Of a DNA stretch of 64,000 nucleotides, positions 17,933 to 26,492 are shown piece after piece; within the stretch, counting starts at the first letter, position 1; each line of letters starts with the position of its first letter. Position numbers and translations under genes: made by a program. Source of the stretch: Streptomyces netropsis (GTDB taxonomy: Bacteria; Actinomycetota; Actinomycetes; Streptomycetales; Streptomycetaceae); contig NZ_JACHJG010000012.1 in the NCBI RefSeq assembly GCF_014203545.1, positions 62,001 to 126,000 of the forward strand, read 5' to 3'. The notes below the pieces were generated by a model, which saw nothing but the letters and a program-made list of their open reading frames with translations, made no database searches and was not told the DNA's origin.

Positions 17933-18568
17933 CACCTGTCGACCTCCTCGTGATCTGTACGGATCCGGGCGCGCAGGGCACCGGCACGCACCAGGATGCC
18001 GGTGCCGCGGCCGCCCGCCGGGTAGCCGCGACACATCGGGAAGGGAACGATAACGATGCGTGACACCTCGCACGTCATGTCCGTCACCGGAGCCCGACCG
18101 ATGCCGAGGTCGCTGCCCTGGACGCGCACACCTTCAGCACCAGCGGCGTCCACGCGACGCTCCTCAGCAGGGACGGTGCCTCCAGGTCCGGATACCGGTC
18201 CGTGAACACTGCGGATGCGACGGCCACCGTCACGATGTGCTGAGCTGAGCGACGTCGCTCCCTCGTGCAGGTGAAAGGGCCCCGGCCATCCTCTGGCCGG
18301 GGCCCTTCTTTGTTCGGTATGCGCCGGCTGAAAGGCGCAAATTCATATCGAGAGGGCGCGGCCGCCGGTGTACGAGCCGCAGGGCGTGACGGCTTCCCCC
18401 GGGTTCAGGTGGCTGCTGGGCAGGATTGCCGTCCGACGTCCTCGGGCCGTGCCGCGACGGGCACGTCGAGGGTGAGCGTGCCGGTGGGGACCGTGAGTCG
18501 CAGCCCCTTGTCGCGCAGCGCCCCGAAGCACCAGGTGTCGTACGGGCCGAAGTGGGTTTGACCTGCCG
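17933..18568. other. Gene-free region with terminator and coding remnants
   Basis: About 630 bp. A plus-strand frame ending in a stop near 18242 reads ...DAEVAALDAHTFSTSGVH... and looks like the tail of a lost gene. On the minus strand 18405-18560 reads THFGPYDTWCFGALRDKG... and also looks like a coding tail placed directly behind the ATP-grasp gene. Neither family is recognised. The terminator at 18275-18307 separates them. Confidence 0.35.
18275..18307. terminator. Strong bidirectional hairpin terminator
   Basis: Perfect 14-bp stem (18275-18288 with 18294-18307) with a 5-nt loop. A C/T-rich run follows on the plus strand (TTCTTTGTT). It can serve both directions. Confidence 0.85.
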
Positions 18569-19852
18569 TCAGTTGAGGGACGCGTGGTCGTCCTCGCCGT
18601 GGCGTCCGGTCCACCGCACCCCCGCGGCGTACCACTGGGCGAGTTCCTGGGCGTGCTGCTCGACCTCCTGGTCGTCGGCGCCGGTCAGGACGTAAGCCGC
18701 CAGGTAATGAGCGGACTTCACGCCCCCCTGGTATGCCGTGCCCACCGTGCCCCGTAGGCGTTTCTCCACCACGAAGGGCGGGGGGTCCTCGGGCAGGGCC
18801 GCGAGTGTGCCCCGTTCGGGGTAGAAGACGACCCAGCCCGCGCTCTTGCCGGGCGCGACGCCGTGAATCCTGGCATCGGTCAGGGTCTGCGGGGCGACCT
18901 GGGCCCGGAACCACTGCTCGTCGAGGTTGAAGCCGGTGGCGGCGTGGATGGCGGGGGCGGTCAGCGCGCCGCCGGTCCTGCTGCCGATCTCGCACAGCAC
19001 GAGGCGGTCGTCGGGCGTGTGGAAGACCTCCAGGTGGAAGGTGGCGCACTCGGGGGTGGGCAGCGCGTCGAGGACCCTTCGCGCATAGCCGATGAGCCGG
19101 TCCGTCAGCGGGTGGTCGCGGGTGAGCTGTGCCGAGCCCAGGTATATGCCGTCGTGGAAGGACAGGCAGTCGTTCAGGTAGCGCGAGACGAACGTGGCCA
19201 CCGGTGCGCCCGCCGCCACCAGCCCGTCCACCACGTACATCTGACCCTCCACGAACCGCTCCACCTCGGCGTGTTCGGGCAGGCCTTCGGCGAGGAGCCG
19301 GGCCAGGTCCGCGGGGCCGCGCAGCACCTGGGTGCCGGTGGAACCGGAACCGAGGGCCGGTTTCACCACCACGGGGTAGCCGTGCTCGCGGACGAAGCCG
19401 AAGAGGTCGAAGGCCACGCGTACCGGTGCGAACTCCGGTACCTCGAGGCCGTTTTGACGCACCAGGGTCTTCATGTGGACCTTGTCGCGGAACGCGAGGG
19501 TGCTGGCGAAGTCCTGGCCCGGCACGCCGAGCAGCTCCCGCAGTCGCGCCGCGCGCAGCAAGTCGCCCTCCATGCGGGCGATCACCGCGCTGGGCGGCGT
19601 GCGCTCGGCGAGGTCGAGAGCTGTCCGCTCCGCTTCGCCGCCCTGGCGGTAGTCGGGGAGGGAGACGGCGCCCGGAACGTGCTCGTACTGCGGGAATTTA
19701 GCCGCGGAGACCAGGAGGTGCGGCCGTACGCCCGTATCAGCCGCCCACTTGTCGTACGGAGTGTCCGCATAGTCGCTGTCCACGAAAGCCAGAACACTCC
19801 GTTCTGCTCCAGATCTCACCAGCACCTCCCAGGACTCCTGAAAAGCACGCAA
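18569..19852 (-). CDS. ATP-grasp carboxylate-amine ligase (cluster ligase 1)
   Basis: 427 residues. The N-terminal part is Rossmann-like, followed by the ATP-grasp core: VVVKPALGSGSTGTQVL (nucleotide-binding loop), VERFVEGQMYVVDGLV, and FHLEVF...LCEIGSRTGGA near residue 270, the metal-binding region. Such enzymes form amide bonds through an acyl phosphate. It is divergent from the two-component genes at 20011 and shares the 158-bp control region, so it is probably part of the biosynthetic cluster to the right. Another ATP-grasp ligase sits at 30403, so two bond-forming steps or two amines are possible. Confidence 0.88.
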   Translation of the reverse strand: MRAFQESWEVLVRSGAERSVLAFVDSDYADTPYDKWAADTGVRPHLLVSAAKFPQYEHVPGAVSLPDYRQGGEAERTALDLAERTPPSAVIARMEGDLLRAARLRELLGVPGQDFASTLAFRDKVHMKTLVRQNGLEVPEFAPVRVAFDLFGFVREHGYPVVVKPALGSGSTGTQVLRGPADLARLLAEGLPEHAEVERFVEGQMYVVDGLVAAGAPVATFVSRYLNDCLSFHDGIYLGSAQLTRDHPLTDRLIGYARRVLDALPTPECATFHLEVFHTPDDRLVLCEIGSRTGGALTAPAIHAATGFNLDEQWFRAQVAPQTLTDARIHGVAPGKSAGWVVFYPERGTLAALPEDPPPFVVEKRLRGTVGTAYQGGVKSAHYLAAYVLTGADDQEVEQHAQELAQWYAAGVRWTGRHGEDDHASLN

Positions 19853-20010
19853 CGGCTGCGTGCGGCATCAAGGCTAGGGGCGTGAGCCCAGGTCAGGGCC
19901 GTCCTGGCAGATACCTCAGCTTTACCTCGGAAAGATTGTTCTGCTCATTCTGACCGTGTAGGAAGAACAGGAACCGAAGATTCTGATCTTGCGCACGCAC
20001 TGGAGGGAAG
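19853..20010. promoter_or_regulatory. Divergent control region of the cluster
   Basis: Between the ATP-grasp gene and the kinase gene. It contains CTTTACC at 19920-19926 (also found twice upstream of 21648), two copies of ATTCTGA (19947-19953 and 19980-19986), and TGTTCT/AGAACA as an inverted pair around 19938-19967. It is less GC-rich than the flanks. The repeats are candidate operators for the adjacent response regulator. Confidence 0.45.
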
Positions 20011-20718
20011 TTGAAGAATCAACAAATTTTAGCCGGAACGCCATCGGCTCGTGACCACGAACTGGCGAATTACCTGCACACCCTCGCGGGCTTGCTCGAT
20101 CTGGAAATGTACGCACGGGCCCGGCAGTTCGTCGCGGAGCTCTCCGGCGATCCCGCTCCGGAGCGAGACCGTGCACCGGGGCGAGACCCCGCACCGGAGC
20201 GGGACCACGCGCCGGAGCCGCACCCGCCGCAGGAACGGCGGTCCGAGCCGCTCCTCCATGCCCTCCTCGCCGGTAAGCGGGCAGCCGCAGCCGAGCGGGG
20301 CGTCACTCTCCGGCTCGCCGACAGGCCGGCGCCGTCCCGCCCTGCCGTCGCTTCGCACGACCTGGTGACGGTGCTCGGCAATCTCATTGACAACGCTGTC
20401 GACGCGGCAGCCGCGCACCCGCCGGCGAAGCCCTTCGTCGAGGTCGGCATGTGGGCGGAGCCCGACGCCACGGTGCTGAGCGTCGCCGACAACGGGCCGG
20501 GTGTGCCGACCGCCCTGCGAGCGGCGGTGTTTCGCGAGGGCTGGTCGACGAAGAAGGCGCCGCCGCATCGCGGTCGGGGGATCGGCCTCACGCTCGTCCA
20601 CGGCGTCGCGCGACGCTACGGCGGCTCGGTCCGGCTGGGCGAACGGCCGGGTGGTGGTGCCGTGGTCACGGTCCGACTGCCCCGGAATCCGCCCGTGGCG
20701 GCGGGAGCGGCACCGTGA
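20011..20718 (+). CDS. Sensor-less histidine kinase of the DcuS/CitA type
   Basis: 235 residues from a TTG start with GGAGGG upstream. The protein begins almost at the phosphoacceptor region (HELANYLHTLAGLL, His16), has a linker of charged AP-E-R-D repeats (about residues 48-75), then the N-box NLIDNAVDAA, G1 DNGPGVP and G2 GRGIGLTLV. DcuS/CitA kinases normally carry an external PAS sensor between two membrane helices; here there is no room for it, because the divergent gene begins 158 bp upstream. It must be cytosolic and sense through another partner or internally. It overlaps the regulator gene by 4 bp. Confidence 0.85.
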   Translation: MKNQQILAGTPSARDHELANYLHTLAGLLDLEMYARARQFVAELSGDPAPERDRAPGRDPAPERDHAPEPHPPQERRSEPLLHALLAGKRAAAAERGVTLRLADRPAPSRPAVASHDLVTVLGNLIDNAVDAAAAHPPAKPFVEVGMWAEPDATVLSVADNGPGVPTALRAAVFREGWSTKKAPPHRGRGIGLTLVHGVARRYGGSVRLGERPGGGAVVTVRLPRNPPVAAGAAP

Positions 20719-21413
20719 TCGACGTGCTGGTCGTGGACGACGACTTCTACGTCGCCGACATCAACTCCCGCTATGTATCCCGCATTCCGGGATTTCGCGT
20801 CACGGGCCGGGCCCACACGGCAGCCGAGGCGCTGACGGCCGTCGAACGCGGCAGCGTCGATCTGATACTGCTCGACCACTACCTTCCCGACGAGGACGGA
20901 CTGCAGCTGGTGCGCAGGCTCCGTCGGCTCGGCCACGAGACCGACGTCATCATGGTCTCGGCGGCCCGCGGGGCGGAGCAGGTGAGCTCGGCGCTGCGCA
21001 ACGGCGTCCTGCAGTACCTGGTCAAACCGTTCGGATTCGCCGCGCTGCGGGCCAAGTTGACGTCCTACGCCCAGATGCGTGACCGCCTCGACCGGTTGGA
21101 ATCCCTGGGCCAGGGCGAGGTGGACGAGATCTTCGGCACGCTCCACGCACCAGTCCAGGCGGAAGTGCCGCCCAAGGGGTACTCGGCGGCGACCACCGAG
21201 CACATCCGCGACGTGCTGCTCCGGGCCGGCAAGGCGCTGTCCGCGCAGGAGGTGGCCGACCGCACCGGGGTGAGCCGCTCCACCGCGCAGCGATACCTCA
21301 AGCACCTGCAGGAGCGCGGCAGCGCCCGACTCGACCTGAAATACGGGGGCGCCGGCCGCCCCGAGCACCACTACGAGTCCGCGCACGGTGCCTCCCGCAC
21401 GCGCCCCCGCTGA
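20715..21413 (+). CDS. DcuR/CitB-family response regulator
   Basis: 232 residues; the GTG at 20715 overlaps the kinase stop (GTGA). The receiver domain has VVDDDF, the phospho-acceptor Asp in LLDHYLPDEDGL, and LVKPFGF. A C-terminal helix-turn-helix (LSAQEVADRTGVSRSTAQRYLKHL) is typical of the CitB/DcuR group. Probably phosphorylated by the adjacent kinase and controlling the biosynthetic genes on either side. Confidence 0.9.
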   Translation: MIDVLVVDDDFYVADINSRYVSRIPGFRVTGRAHTAAEALTAVERGSVDLILLDHYLPDEDGLQLVRRLRRLGHETDVIMVSAARGAEQVSSALRNGVLQYLVKPFGFAALRAKLTSYAQMRDRLDRLESLGQGEVDEIFGTLHAPVQAEVPPKGYSAATTEHIRDVLLRAGKALSAQEVADRTGVSRSTAQRYLKHLQERGSARLDLKYGGAGRPEHHYESAHGASRTRPR

Positions 21414-21446
21414 GCACGCACCACGAGGGCGCCACCCGGCGTCACC

Positions 21447-21478
21447 AGGCCCCACTCCCCGAAGGGTGCGGGGCCTGC
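21447..21478 (+). terminator. Hairpin after the regulator
   Basis: CAGGCCCC (21447-21454) pairs with GGGGCCTG (21471-21478); part of the loop can pair further. It lies 33 nt after the regulator stop and separates it from the biosynthetic operon. Confidence 0.7.
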
Positions 21479-21502
21479 GCCGTTCCACCGGTGCCATCGG
21501 GA

Positions 21503-21552
21503 CTTTACCGCACGGTAATCAAAAGAAGCAGAAGGAGCTTTCCGCGGTAAAG
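21503..21552 (+). promoter_or_regulatory. Operator-like palindrome upstream of the biosynthetic operon
   Basis: TTACCG-CA-CGGTAA at 21505-21518 is a perfect palindrome, inside CTTTACCG (21503-21510). A third half-site in the reverse orientation, GCGGTAAAG, lies at 21544-21552. The same CTTTACC occurs in the divergent control region at 19920. The site is about 100 bp before the first biosynthetic start. Confidence 0.55.
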
Positions 21553-21647
21553 CCAGAGTGCACGCAGAACCGTGTCCCCTCTCGGCTCCTGATCTAGTGT
21601 CCGTCTCGATCCAGAGTTCCCCCCTGCAAGGACACCGGAGACCTGCT

Positions 21648-23015
21648 ATGGGCGTGACACGCCGTACGCTCCGCCTTGGAGCCTTTCTCCTGGCCCCCGG
21701 CTACCACGTCGCCTCCTGGCGGCACCCCACGGCTCGCGCGAACGGCGGCCTGGACTTCGCTCACTACCGAGAGCTCCTGCACACCGCCGAGCGCGGCAAG
21801 TTCGACATGTTCTTCGTCGCCGACGGCGTGGGCATCCGCACCCCGTACAACAACGCCGACGAGCTGAGCCGATGGGGCCGCTTCCTCCAGTTCGACCCGC
21901 TGACGCTCCTGTCCGCCCTCGCCGTGCACACCACGCACATCGGCCTCGCGGCGACCGCGTCGACGACGTACAACGAACCGTTCCACATCGCGCGGAAGTT
22001 CGCCTCGATCGACCACCTCAGTGCAGGCCGGTCCGCCTGGAACATCGTCACCTCGGTGACGGACGCCGAGGCGAAGAACTTCAACCGCGACTCCCAGCCC
22101 GACCACGCGTCGCGCTACCACCGGGCCAGGGAGTTCATGGAGGTCGTCACCGGCCTGTGGGACAGCTGGGACGACGACGCGTTCGGGTACGACAAGGAGT
22201 CCGGACGCTACTTCGATCCCGAAGGACTGCACGTCCTCGACCACAAGGGCGAGCACTTCTCGGTGCGCGGTCCGCTCAACGTGGCCCGCTCGCCCCAGGG
22301 TTACCCCGTGCTCATCCAGGCGGGCGCCTCCGCGGACGGCCAGGACTTCGCCGCCCGCTGGGCGGAGGTGGTGTTCACCGCCGCCCAGACCCTGGACGAG
22401 GGCCGGACGTTCTACCGCGGCATCAAGCAGCAGGCCGCCGCCTACGGGCGCGACGCCGACCAGATGAAGGTGATGCCCGGTCTCTTCCCGGTGATCGGCC
22501 GCACCCGCGCCGAGGCCGAGGACAAGTACGCGGTACTGCAGGAACTGGTCGACCCGGTGGTCGGGTTGGGGCTGCTCACCCAGCTCCTCGGCGACATCGA
22601 CATCTCGGGCTTCCCGCTGGACGAGCCGCTGCCCGAACTGCCGCCCACCCAAGGCAGCACCAGCCGCCAGCAGCTCGTCTACGACAAGGCGCGCCGCGAG
22701 GGTCTGACGGTCAGGGAGCTGTACCAGTCCCTGACCGGGGGCCGTGGGCACCGCGTCGTCATCGGCACCCCCCAGGACGTCGCCGACCTCATGGAGGAGT
22801 GGTTCACCGGGGAGGCCGCCGACGGCTTCAACGTCATGCCGCCCGTGCTCCCCGAGGGCCTGGACGACTTCGTCGACCTCGTGGTGCCCGAACTGCAGCG
22901 CCGGGGCCTGTTCCGCACTGAGTACGAGAGCACCACCCTGCGCGGAAACCTCGGCATCGACCGGCCCGCCCGGGGCGCCGCAGCCGAACTCCCGCTCAGC
23001 ACGGGCCCGTTTTAA
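21648..23015 (+). CDS. FMN-dependent monooxygenase, NtaA/SnaA/DszA family
   Basis: 455 residues from ATG 21648; a longer frame has no ribosome site. The LLM-fold motifs RRTLRLGAFL, GKFDMFFVADG, FDPLTLLSALA, SAGRSAWNIVTS and YPVLIQAGAS are those of the nitrilotriacetate-monooxygenase branch, which uses FMNH2 and O2 to oxidise C-N bonds, thioethers or sulfones. It needs a separate flavin reductase; the gene at 31683 at the end of the cluster fits. It opens the biosynthetic operon. Confidence 0.92.
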   Translation: MGVTRRTLRLGAFLLAPGYHVASWRHPTARANGGLDFAHYRELLHTAERGKFDMFFVADGVGIRTPYNNADELSRWGRFLQFDPLTLLSALAVHTTHIGLAATASTTYNEPFHIARKFASIDHLSAGRSAWNIVTSVTDAEAKNFNRDSQPDHASRYHRAREFMEVVTGLWDSWDDDAFGYDKESGRYFDPEGLHVLDHKGEHFSVRGPLNVARSPQGYPVLIQAGASADGQDFAARWAEVVFTAAQTLDEGRTFYRGIKQQAAAYGRDADQMKVMPGLFPVIGRTRAEAEDKYAVLQELVDPVVGLGLLTQLLGDIDISGFPLDEPLPELPPTQGSTSRQQLVYDKARREGLTVRELYQSLTGGRGHRVVIGTPQDVADLMEEWFTGEAADGFNVMPPVLPEGLDDFVDLVVPELQRRGLFRTEYESTTLRGNLGIDRPARGAAAELPLSTGPF

Positions 23016-23036
23016 GTCCAGGAGTGAGCACCCCCC

Positions 23037-24206
23037 ATGCCTTCCTTTGCCAGAACCCTCAGCGAGATACCGCCCTCCCCACTGGTGACCGTCGACCGGC
23101 TGCTGCGCTCTGGCGCGCACACCGAACCGGTGCCGTTGCAGCAGGGCAAGACCGTCTTCGAGCCCTGCGCGCGGCCGAGCACCTGGGAGCGCGCGGAGTT
23201 CGGGATCGCGGCCCACGAGCACGCGCCGCCCGCCGGAGTCCCCGCGCTGCGCTCGGCGTTAGCCGAGGCGGCGAGCCGACGCCGGGGCACCCCCGTCGAC
23301 CCCGGGCAGATCCTGGTGACGAGCGGCGCCACCCACGCCATCGCGGTGACCCTGCACGCCATCCTGGGTGCGGGCGACGAGGTCCTCATCCTGTCCCCGC
23401 AATGGCTGTTCGCGACCGGCCTCGTGTGGGCGGCCGGCGGGACGCCGCGCGAGGTGCCGGTCTTCCTGGAGCTCAGTGAGGACCCCGACTTCGACTTCAT
23501 CGCCGCGATCGAGCGGGCCGTGGGACCGCGCACCCGGGCGATCTACTTCAACAACCCCAACAATCCGACGGGCTTCCGCCTGGACGAGCGTGCCCTGGGC
23601 GCGCTCGCCGAGCTCGCCGCACGGCACGACCTGTGGCTGATCGCCGACAACGCGTACGAGAACTACGACTTCAGCGACGGCGGCTTCCTCGACACGGCGA
23701 CCGTCCCCGGCGCGGCGGAGCGCACCTTCTCGGTGCACAGCTGCAGCAAGACGTACGCGATGCCCGGCGCCCGCGTGGGCCACCTGATCTCGCCGCCCGG
23801 CGCGGAGGAGATCCTCACCAAGTGGTCGCTGCACACGCTGTACTCGGTCTCCACGGCCGCGCAGTACACCGCGTTCCGGGCGCTCGCCACACCCGCCGAC
23901 GAGCTCGCGCGGCGCCGGGCGGCGGCCGAGCGCGCATGGCGACTCGCCGACGCCGCCCTGGAGATCCCGCACACCCGCATCAAGGGCGGGCTCTACACCT
24001 TCCTCGACCTGAGCCGGTACGGCGACGGCGCGGAGTTCGTGCGTCGCTGCGCCGAGGCGGGGGTGGGACTCGCACCGGGCCGGGTGTTCGGCGCCCACTG
24101 CGACGGCTGGGCCCGGCTCTGCTTCACCGCGGCACCCGAAGAGGTCGTCACGGACGCCATCGGCCGTATCAACAAGATCTACTGGGAGGGTGGCCGTGAC
24201 CGTTGA
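23037..24206 (+). CDS. PLP-dependent aminotransferase, fold type I
   Basis: 389 residues. The class I/II aminotransferase pattern is clear: TSGATHAIAVTLHAILGAGDEVL, FNNPNNPTGFR, LIADNAYENYDF, and the Schiff-base Lys238 in SCSKTY. It interconverts an amino acid and its 2-oxo acid; in this operon it could supply or consume the 2-oxo acid for the PanB-like enzyme whose gene overlaps its 3' end. Confidence 0.93.
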   Translation: MPSFARTLSEIPPSPLVTVDRLLRSGAHTEPVPLQQGKTVFEPCARPSTWERAEFGIAAHEHAPPAGVPALRSALAEAASRRRGTPVDPGQILVTSGATHAIAVTLHAILGAGDEVLILSPQWLFATGLVWAAGGTPREVPVFLELSEDPDFDFIAAIERAVGPRTRAIYFNNPNNPTGFRLDERALGALAELAARHDLWLIADNAYENYDFSDGGFLDTATVPGAAERTFSVHSCSKTYAMPGARVGHLISPPGAEEILTKWSLHTLYSVSTAAQYTAFRALATPADELARRRAAAERAWRLADAALEIPHTRIKGGLYTFLDLSRYGDGAEFVRRCAEAGVGLAPGRVFGAHCDGWARLCFTAAPEEVVTDAIGRINKIYWEGGRDR

Positions 24207-25170
24207 CACCACCGTGGCCAGGCCGGCGGCGGCTGCCGCGCTGGCTCCGTATCTGCACCGGTACGACAGCCCGGCACAACTCGGACTCAAGATCAACGCG
24301 TATCGGGGTTACGAGGTGGAGGGCCTCGCCGAGGCGCTGCGCGCGCCGGACCTGCACGACGCCCCCGTCGAATGCGTGATGGTCGGCGACTCGTACTTCA
24401 TGACCCACCTGGGCCGCAGCGGCACCACGCTGACCGGCGACGCCGAGCAGGAGTGGGGCCTCGCCACCCTCACCGGCCTGGTGGCCGAGGTGCGCAAGGC
24501 GCTGGACGCCGAATTCCCGGCTGCCAGGAGGCCGTTCCTGCTCGCCGACCTGCCGGACGGGACGACCCGCAGCCCGGCCACGGCCCGGGCCGCCGCCGAC
24601 CGGTTCGTCGCGGCCGGCGCGGACGCCGTCAAGATCGAGGTGGCGGGCGAGGCCGAGTTCGACTGCATCGAGGCGGTGGCCGCGACCGGCACGCCCACCC
24701 TGGCGCACCTCGGCTACACCCCGCAGAGCGGCGGCCTGGCCCGGCACGGCGACGCCGTGGACGGCGCGCTCGCGCTCTTCGCGCAGGCCCGCAGGGCCCG
24801 GGCCGCGGGCGGCTGCGGGCTGATCGTCGAGATGGTCAGCGAGGCCGTGAACCAGGCGTTGAGCCGGCCGCACCCCGAAGGCCTTCCGCTGTACTCGGTG
24901 TTCAGCGGCCGGGCCCGCTGGGGCGGCCAGAGCCTCAACCTGTGGGACGCCGTCGTACGCCCCGTCCCGGGCGGCCGCTACTTCCCGCCGACCCCGGTCA
25001 TCGACGCGGCCGAGGTGCCCGACCGGTACACCCCGGAGCTGATCGCCGACCGCATGCGCGAACTGCTGCGGCTCAGCGTCGCCGGCTGGTTCCCGCTCTC
25101 CCCGCGCACCGCCCTGACCCCCCGTGAGACGGCCGAGATCACCGGCATCGACCCTTGGAGTGCCTCATGA
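24196..25170 (+). CDS. PanB-like (ketopantoate hydroxymethyltransferase-type) enzyme
   Basis: 324 residues. GTG 24196 has GGGAGG six bases upstream; GTG 24190 is too close to the same site. It overlaps the previous gene by 11 bp. Motifs VMVGDSYFM, TTLTGD, LADLPDGT, AVKIEVAG, LAHLGYTPQS and LIVEMV align with PanB (VGDSLGM, DLPFGSY, KLEGG, HLGLTPQS, E at the base). PanB transfers a hydroxymethyl group from methylene-tetrahydrofolate to 2-oxoisovalerate. The changed DLPDGT loop and a long C-terminal extension suggest another 2-oxo acid. It is unlikely to be the housekeeping panB given its cluster context. Confidence 0.82.
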   Translation: MTVDTTVARPAAAAALAPYLHRYDSPAQLGLKINAYRGYEVEGLAEALRAPDLHDAPVECVMVGDSYFMTHLGRSGTTLTGDAEQEWGLATLTGLVAEVRKALDAEFPAARRPFLLADLPDGTTRSPATARAAADRFVAAGADAVKIEVAGEAEFDCIEAVAATGTPTLAHLGYTPQSGGLARHGDAVDGALALFAQARRARAAGGCGLIVEMVSEAVNQALSRPHPEGLPLYSVFSGRARWGGQSLNLWDAVVRPVPGGRYFPPTPVIDAAEVPDRYTPELIADRMRELLRLSVAGWFPLSPRTALTPRETAEITGIDPWSAS

Positions 25171-26492
25171 CCACCGCCGAACCGGTCACCGCAGGGCCGG
25201 CGACCCCCGGATCGGACACGGCCGTCTTCGACGAGCTCGAATCGGCCGTACGCACCTACTGCCGGCGCTTTCCCGCCGTCTTCACGCGGGCGGCGGGACA
25301 CCGCATGTGGGACGCGGAAGGCCGCGAGTACATCGACTTCCTGTCGGGCGCCGGTGCGCTGAACTACGGCCACAACCCGCCCGAGGTGCGCGCCGCCCTC
25401 ATCGCGTACCTGCAGGCCGACGGGCCTGTCCACGGCCTCGACCTGCACACCGGCGCCAAGGCCGCGTTCCTGCACCGCTTCCGCGATGTGGTGCTCGCGC
25501 CGCGCGGGCTCGACCACCGGGTGCAGTTCACCGGGCCGACCGGCACCAACGCCGTCGAGGCGGCGTTCAAGACGGCCCGCCGGGTCACCGGACGCACCGA
25601 CATCGTCGCCTTCACCGGCGGCTTCCACGGCCTCTCGCTCGGCGCGCTCGCCGCATCCGCCACCTCGTTCAAGCGCGGGGCGGCCGGGGTGCCGCTCGGT
25701 CACGTCACGCGGATGCCGTACGAGGGGTACGCGGGCGAAGGCGTCGACACCATCGACTACCTCACCCGCCTGCTCGACGACCCGGGCAGCGGCATCGACC
25801 TGCCCGCGGCCTTCGTGGTGGAGACCGTGCAGGGCGAGGGCGGCCTCGCGGCGGCGAGCACGCCGTGGCTGCGCAGGCTCGCCGAAGTGGCGCGCGAGCG
25901 GGGCATCCTGCTGATCGTCGACGACATCCAGGCAGGATGCGGGCGCACCGGCACCTTCTTCAGCTTCGAAGAGGCGGGCATCGTCCCCGACCTGATCTGC
26001 CTGTCCAAGTCCATCAGTGGCTTCGGCCTGCCGATGGCCCTCGTCCTGGTCCGCCCCGAGCTCGACCAGCTGGGCCCCGGCGAGCACAGCGGCACCTTCC
26101 GCGGCAACAACCTGGCCTTCGTCACCGCCACGGCCTGCCTGGACCGCTGGGCGGATCCGGAGTTCGCCCCGCAGGTGCGGCGCAACGCCGCCGCCCTGGA
26201 GGACCGGCTCACCGAACTGGCCGCCACGTTCGCGGACCTCGGCTGCACCGTGCTGGGCCGCGGCCTGATCCGTGGGCTCGGTTTCACCGACCCGACGCTC
26301 GCGGACCGGGTGTCACGGGCCGCCTTCACGCGCGGTCTCCTGGTGGAGACGTCCGGCGCCCGCGGCCAGGTCCTCAAGATCATGCCGCCGATCGTGGCGG
26401 ACGCCGAAGAGCTGGCGCCCGGCCTCGCCATCCTCGCCGACTCCATCGCGTCGGCCGCACAGGACCACGTATCCGAAGGGGACTTGAGTTGA
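25167..26492 (+). CDS. Class III aminotransferase, EctB-like
   Basis: 441 residues; ATG 25167 overlaps the previous stop (ATGA). The sequence follows diaminobutyrate-2-oxoglutarate aminotransferase closely: FTGPTGTNAVEAA, FHGLSLGALA, VETVQGEGG, VDDIQAGCGRTGTFFSFE, and Lys281 in CLSKSISGFGLPMALVL. EctB makes 2,4-diaminobutyrate from aspartate semialdehyde. No ectA, ectC or ectD is nearby, so the diamine (or a related omega-amine) is probably a building block for this cluster. Confidence 0.92.
   Translation: MTTAEPVTAGPATPGSDTAVFDELESAVRTYCRRFPAVFTRAAGHRMWDAEGREYIDFLSGAGALNYGHNPPEVRAALIAYLQADGPVHGLDLHTGAKAAFLHRFRDVVLAPRGLDHRVQFTGPTGTNAVEAAFKTARRVTGRTDIVAFTGGFHGLSLGALAASATSFKRGAAGVPLGHVTRMPYEGYAGEGVDTIDYLTRLLDDPGSGIDLPAAFVVETVQGEGGLAAASTPWLRRLAEVARERGILLIVDDIQAGCGRTGTFFSFEEAGIVPDLICLSKSISGFGLPMALVLVRPELDQLGPGEHSGTFRGNNLAFVTATACLDRWADPEFAPQVRRNAAALEDRLTELAATFADLGCTVLGRGLIRGLGFTDPTLADRVSRAAFTRGLLVETSGARGQVLKIMPPIVADAEELAPGLAILADSIASAAQDHVSEGDLS

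Noticed and set aside
24196..25170. Housekeeping panB
   Set aside because: Altered active-site loop, a C-terminal extension and tight coupling to secondary-metabolism genes argue against it; panC and panD are absent.
25167..26492. Part of an ectoine operon
   Set aside because: EctB-like only; no ectA, ectC or ectD nearby and the gene is coupled to biosynthetic neighbours.
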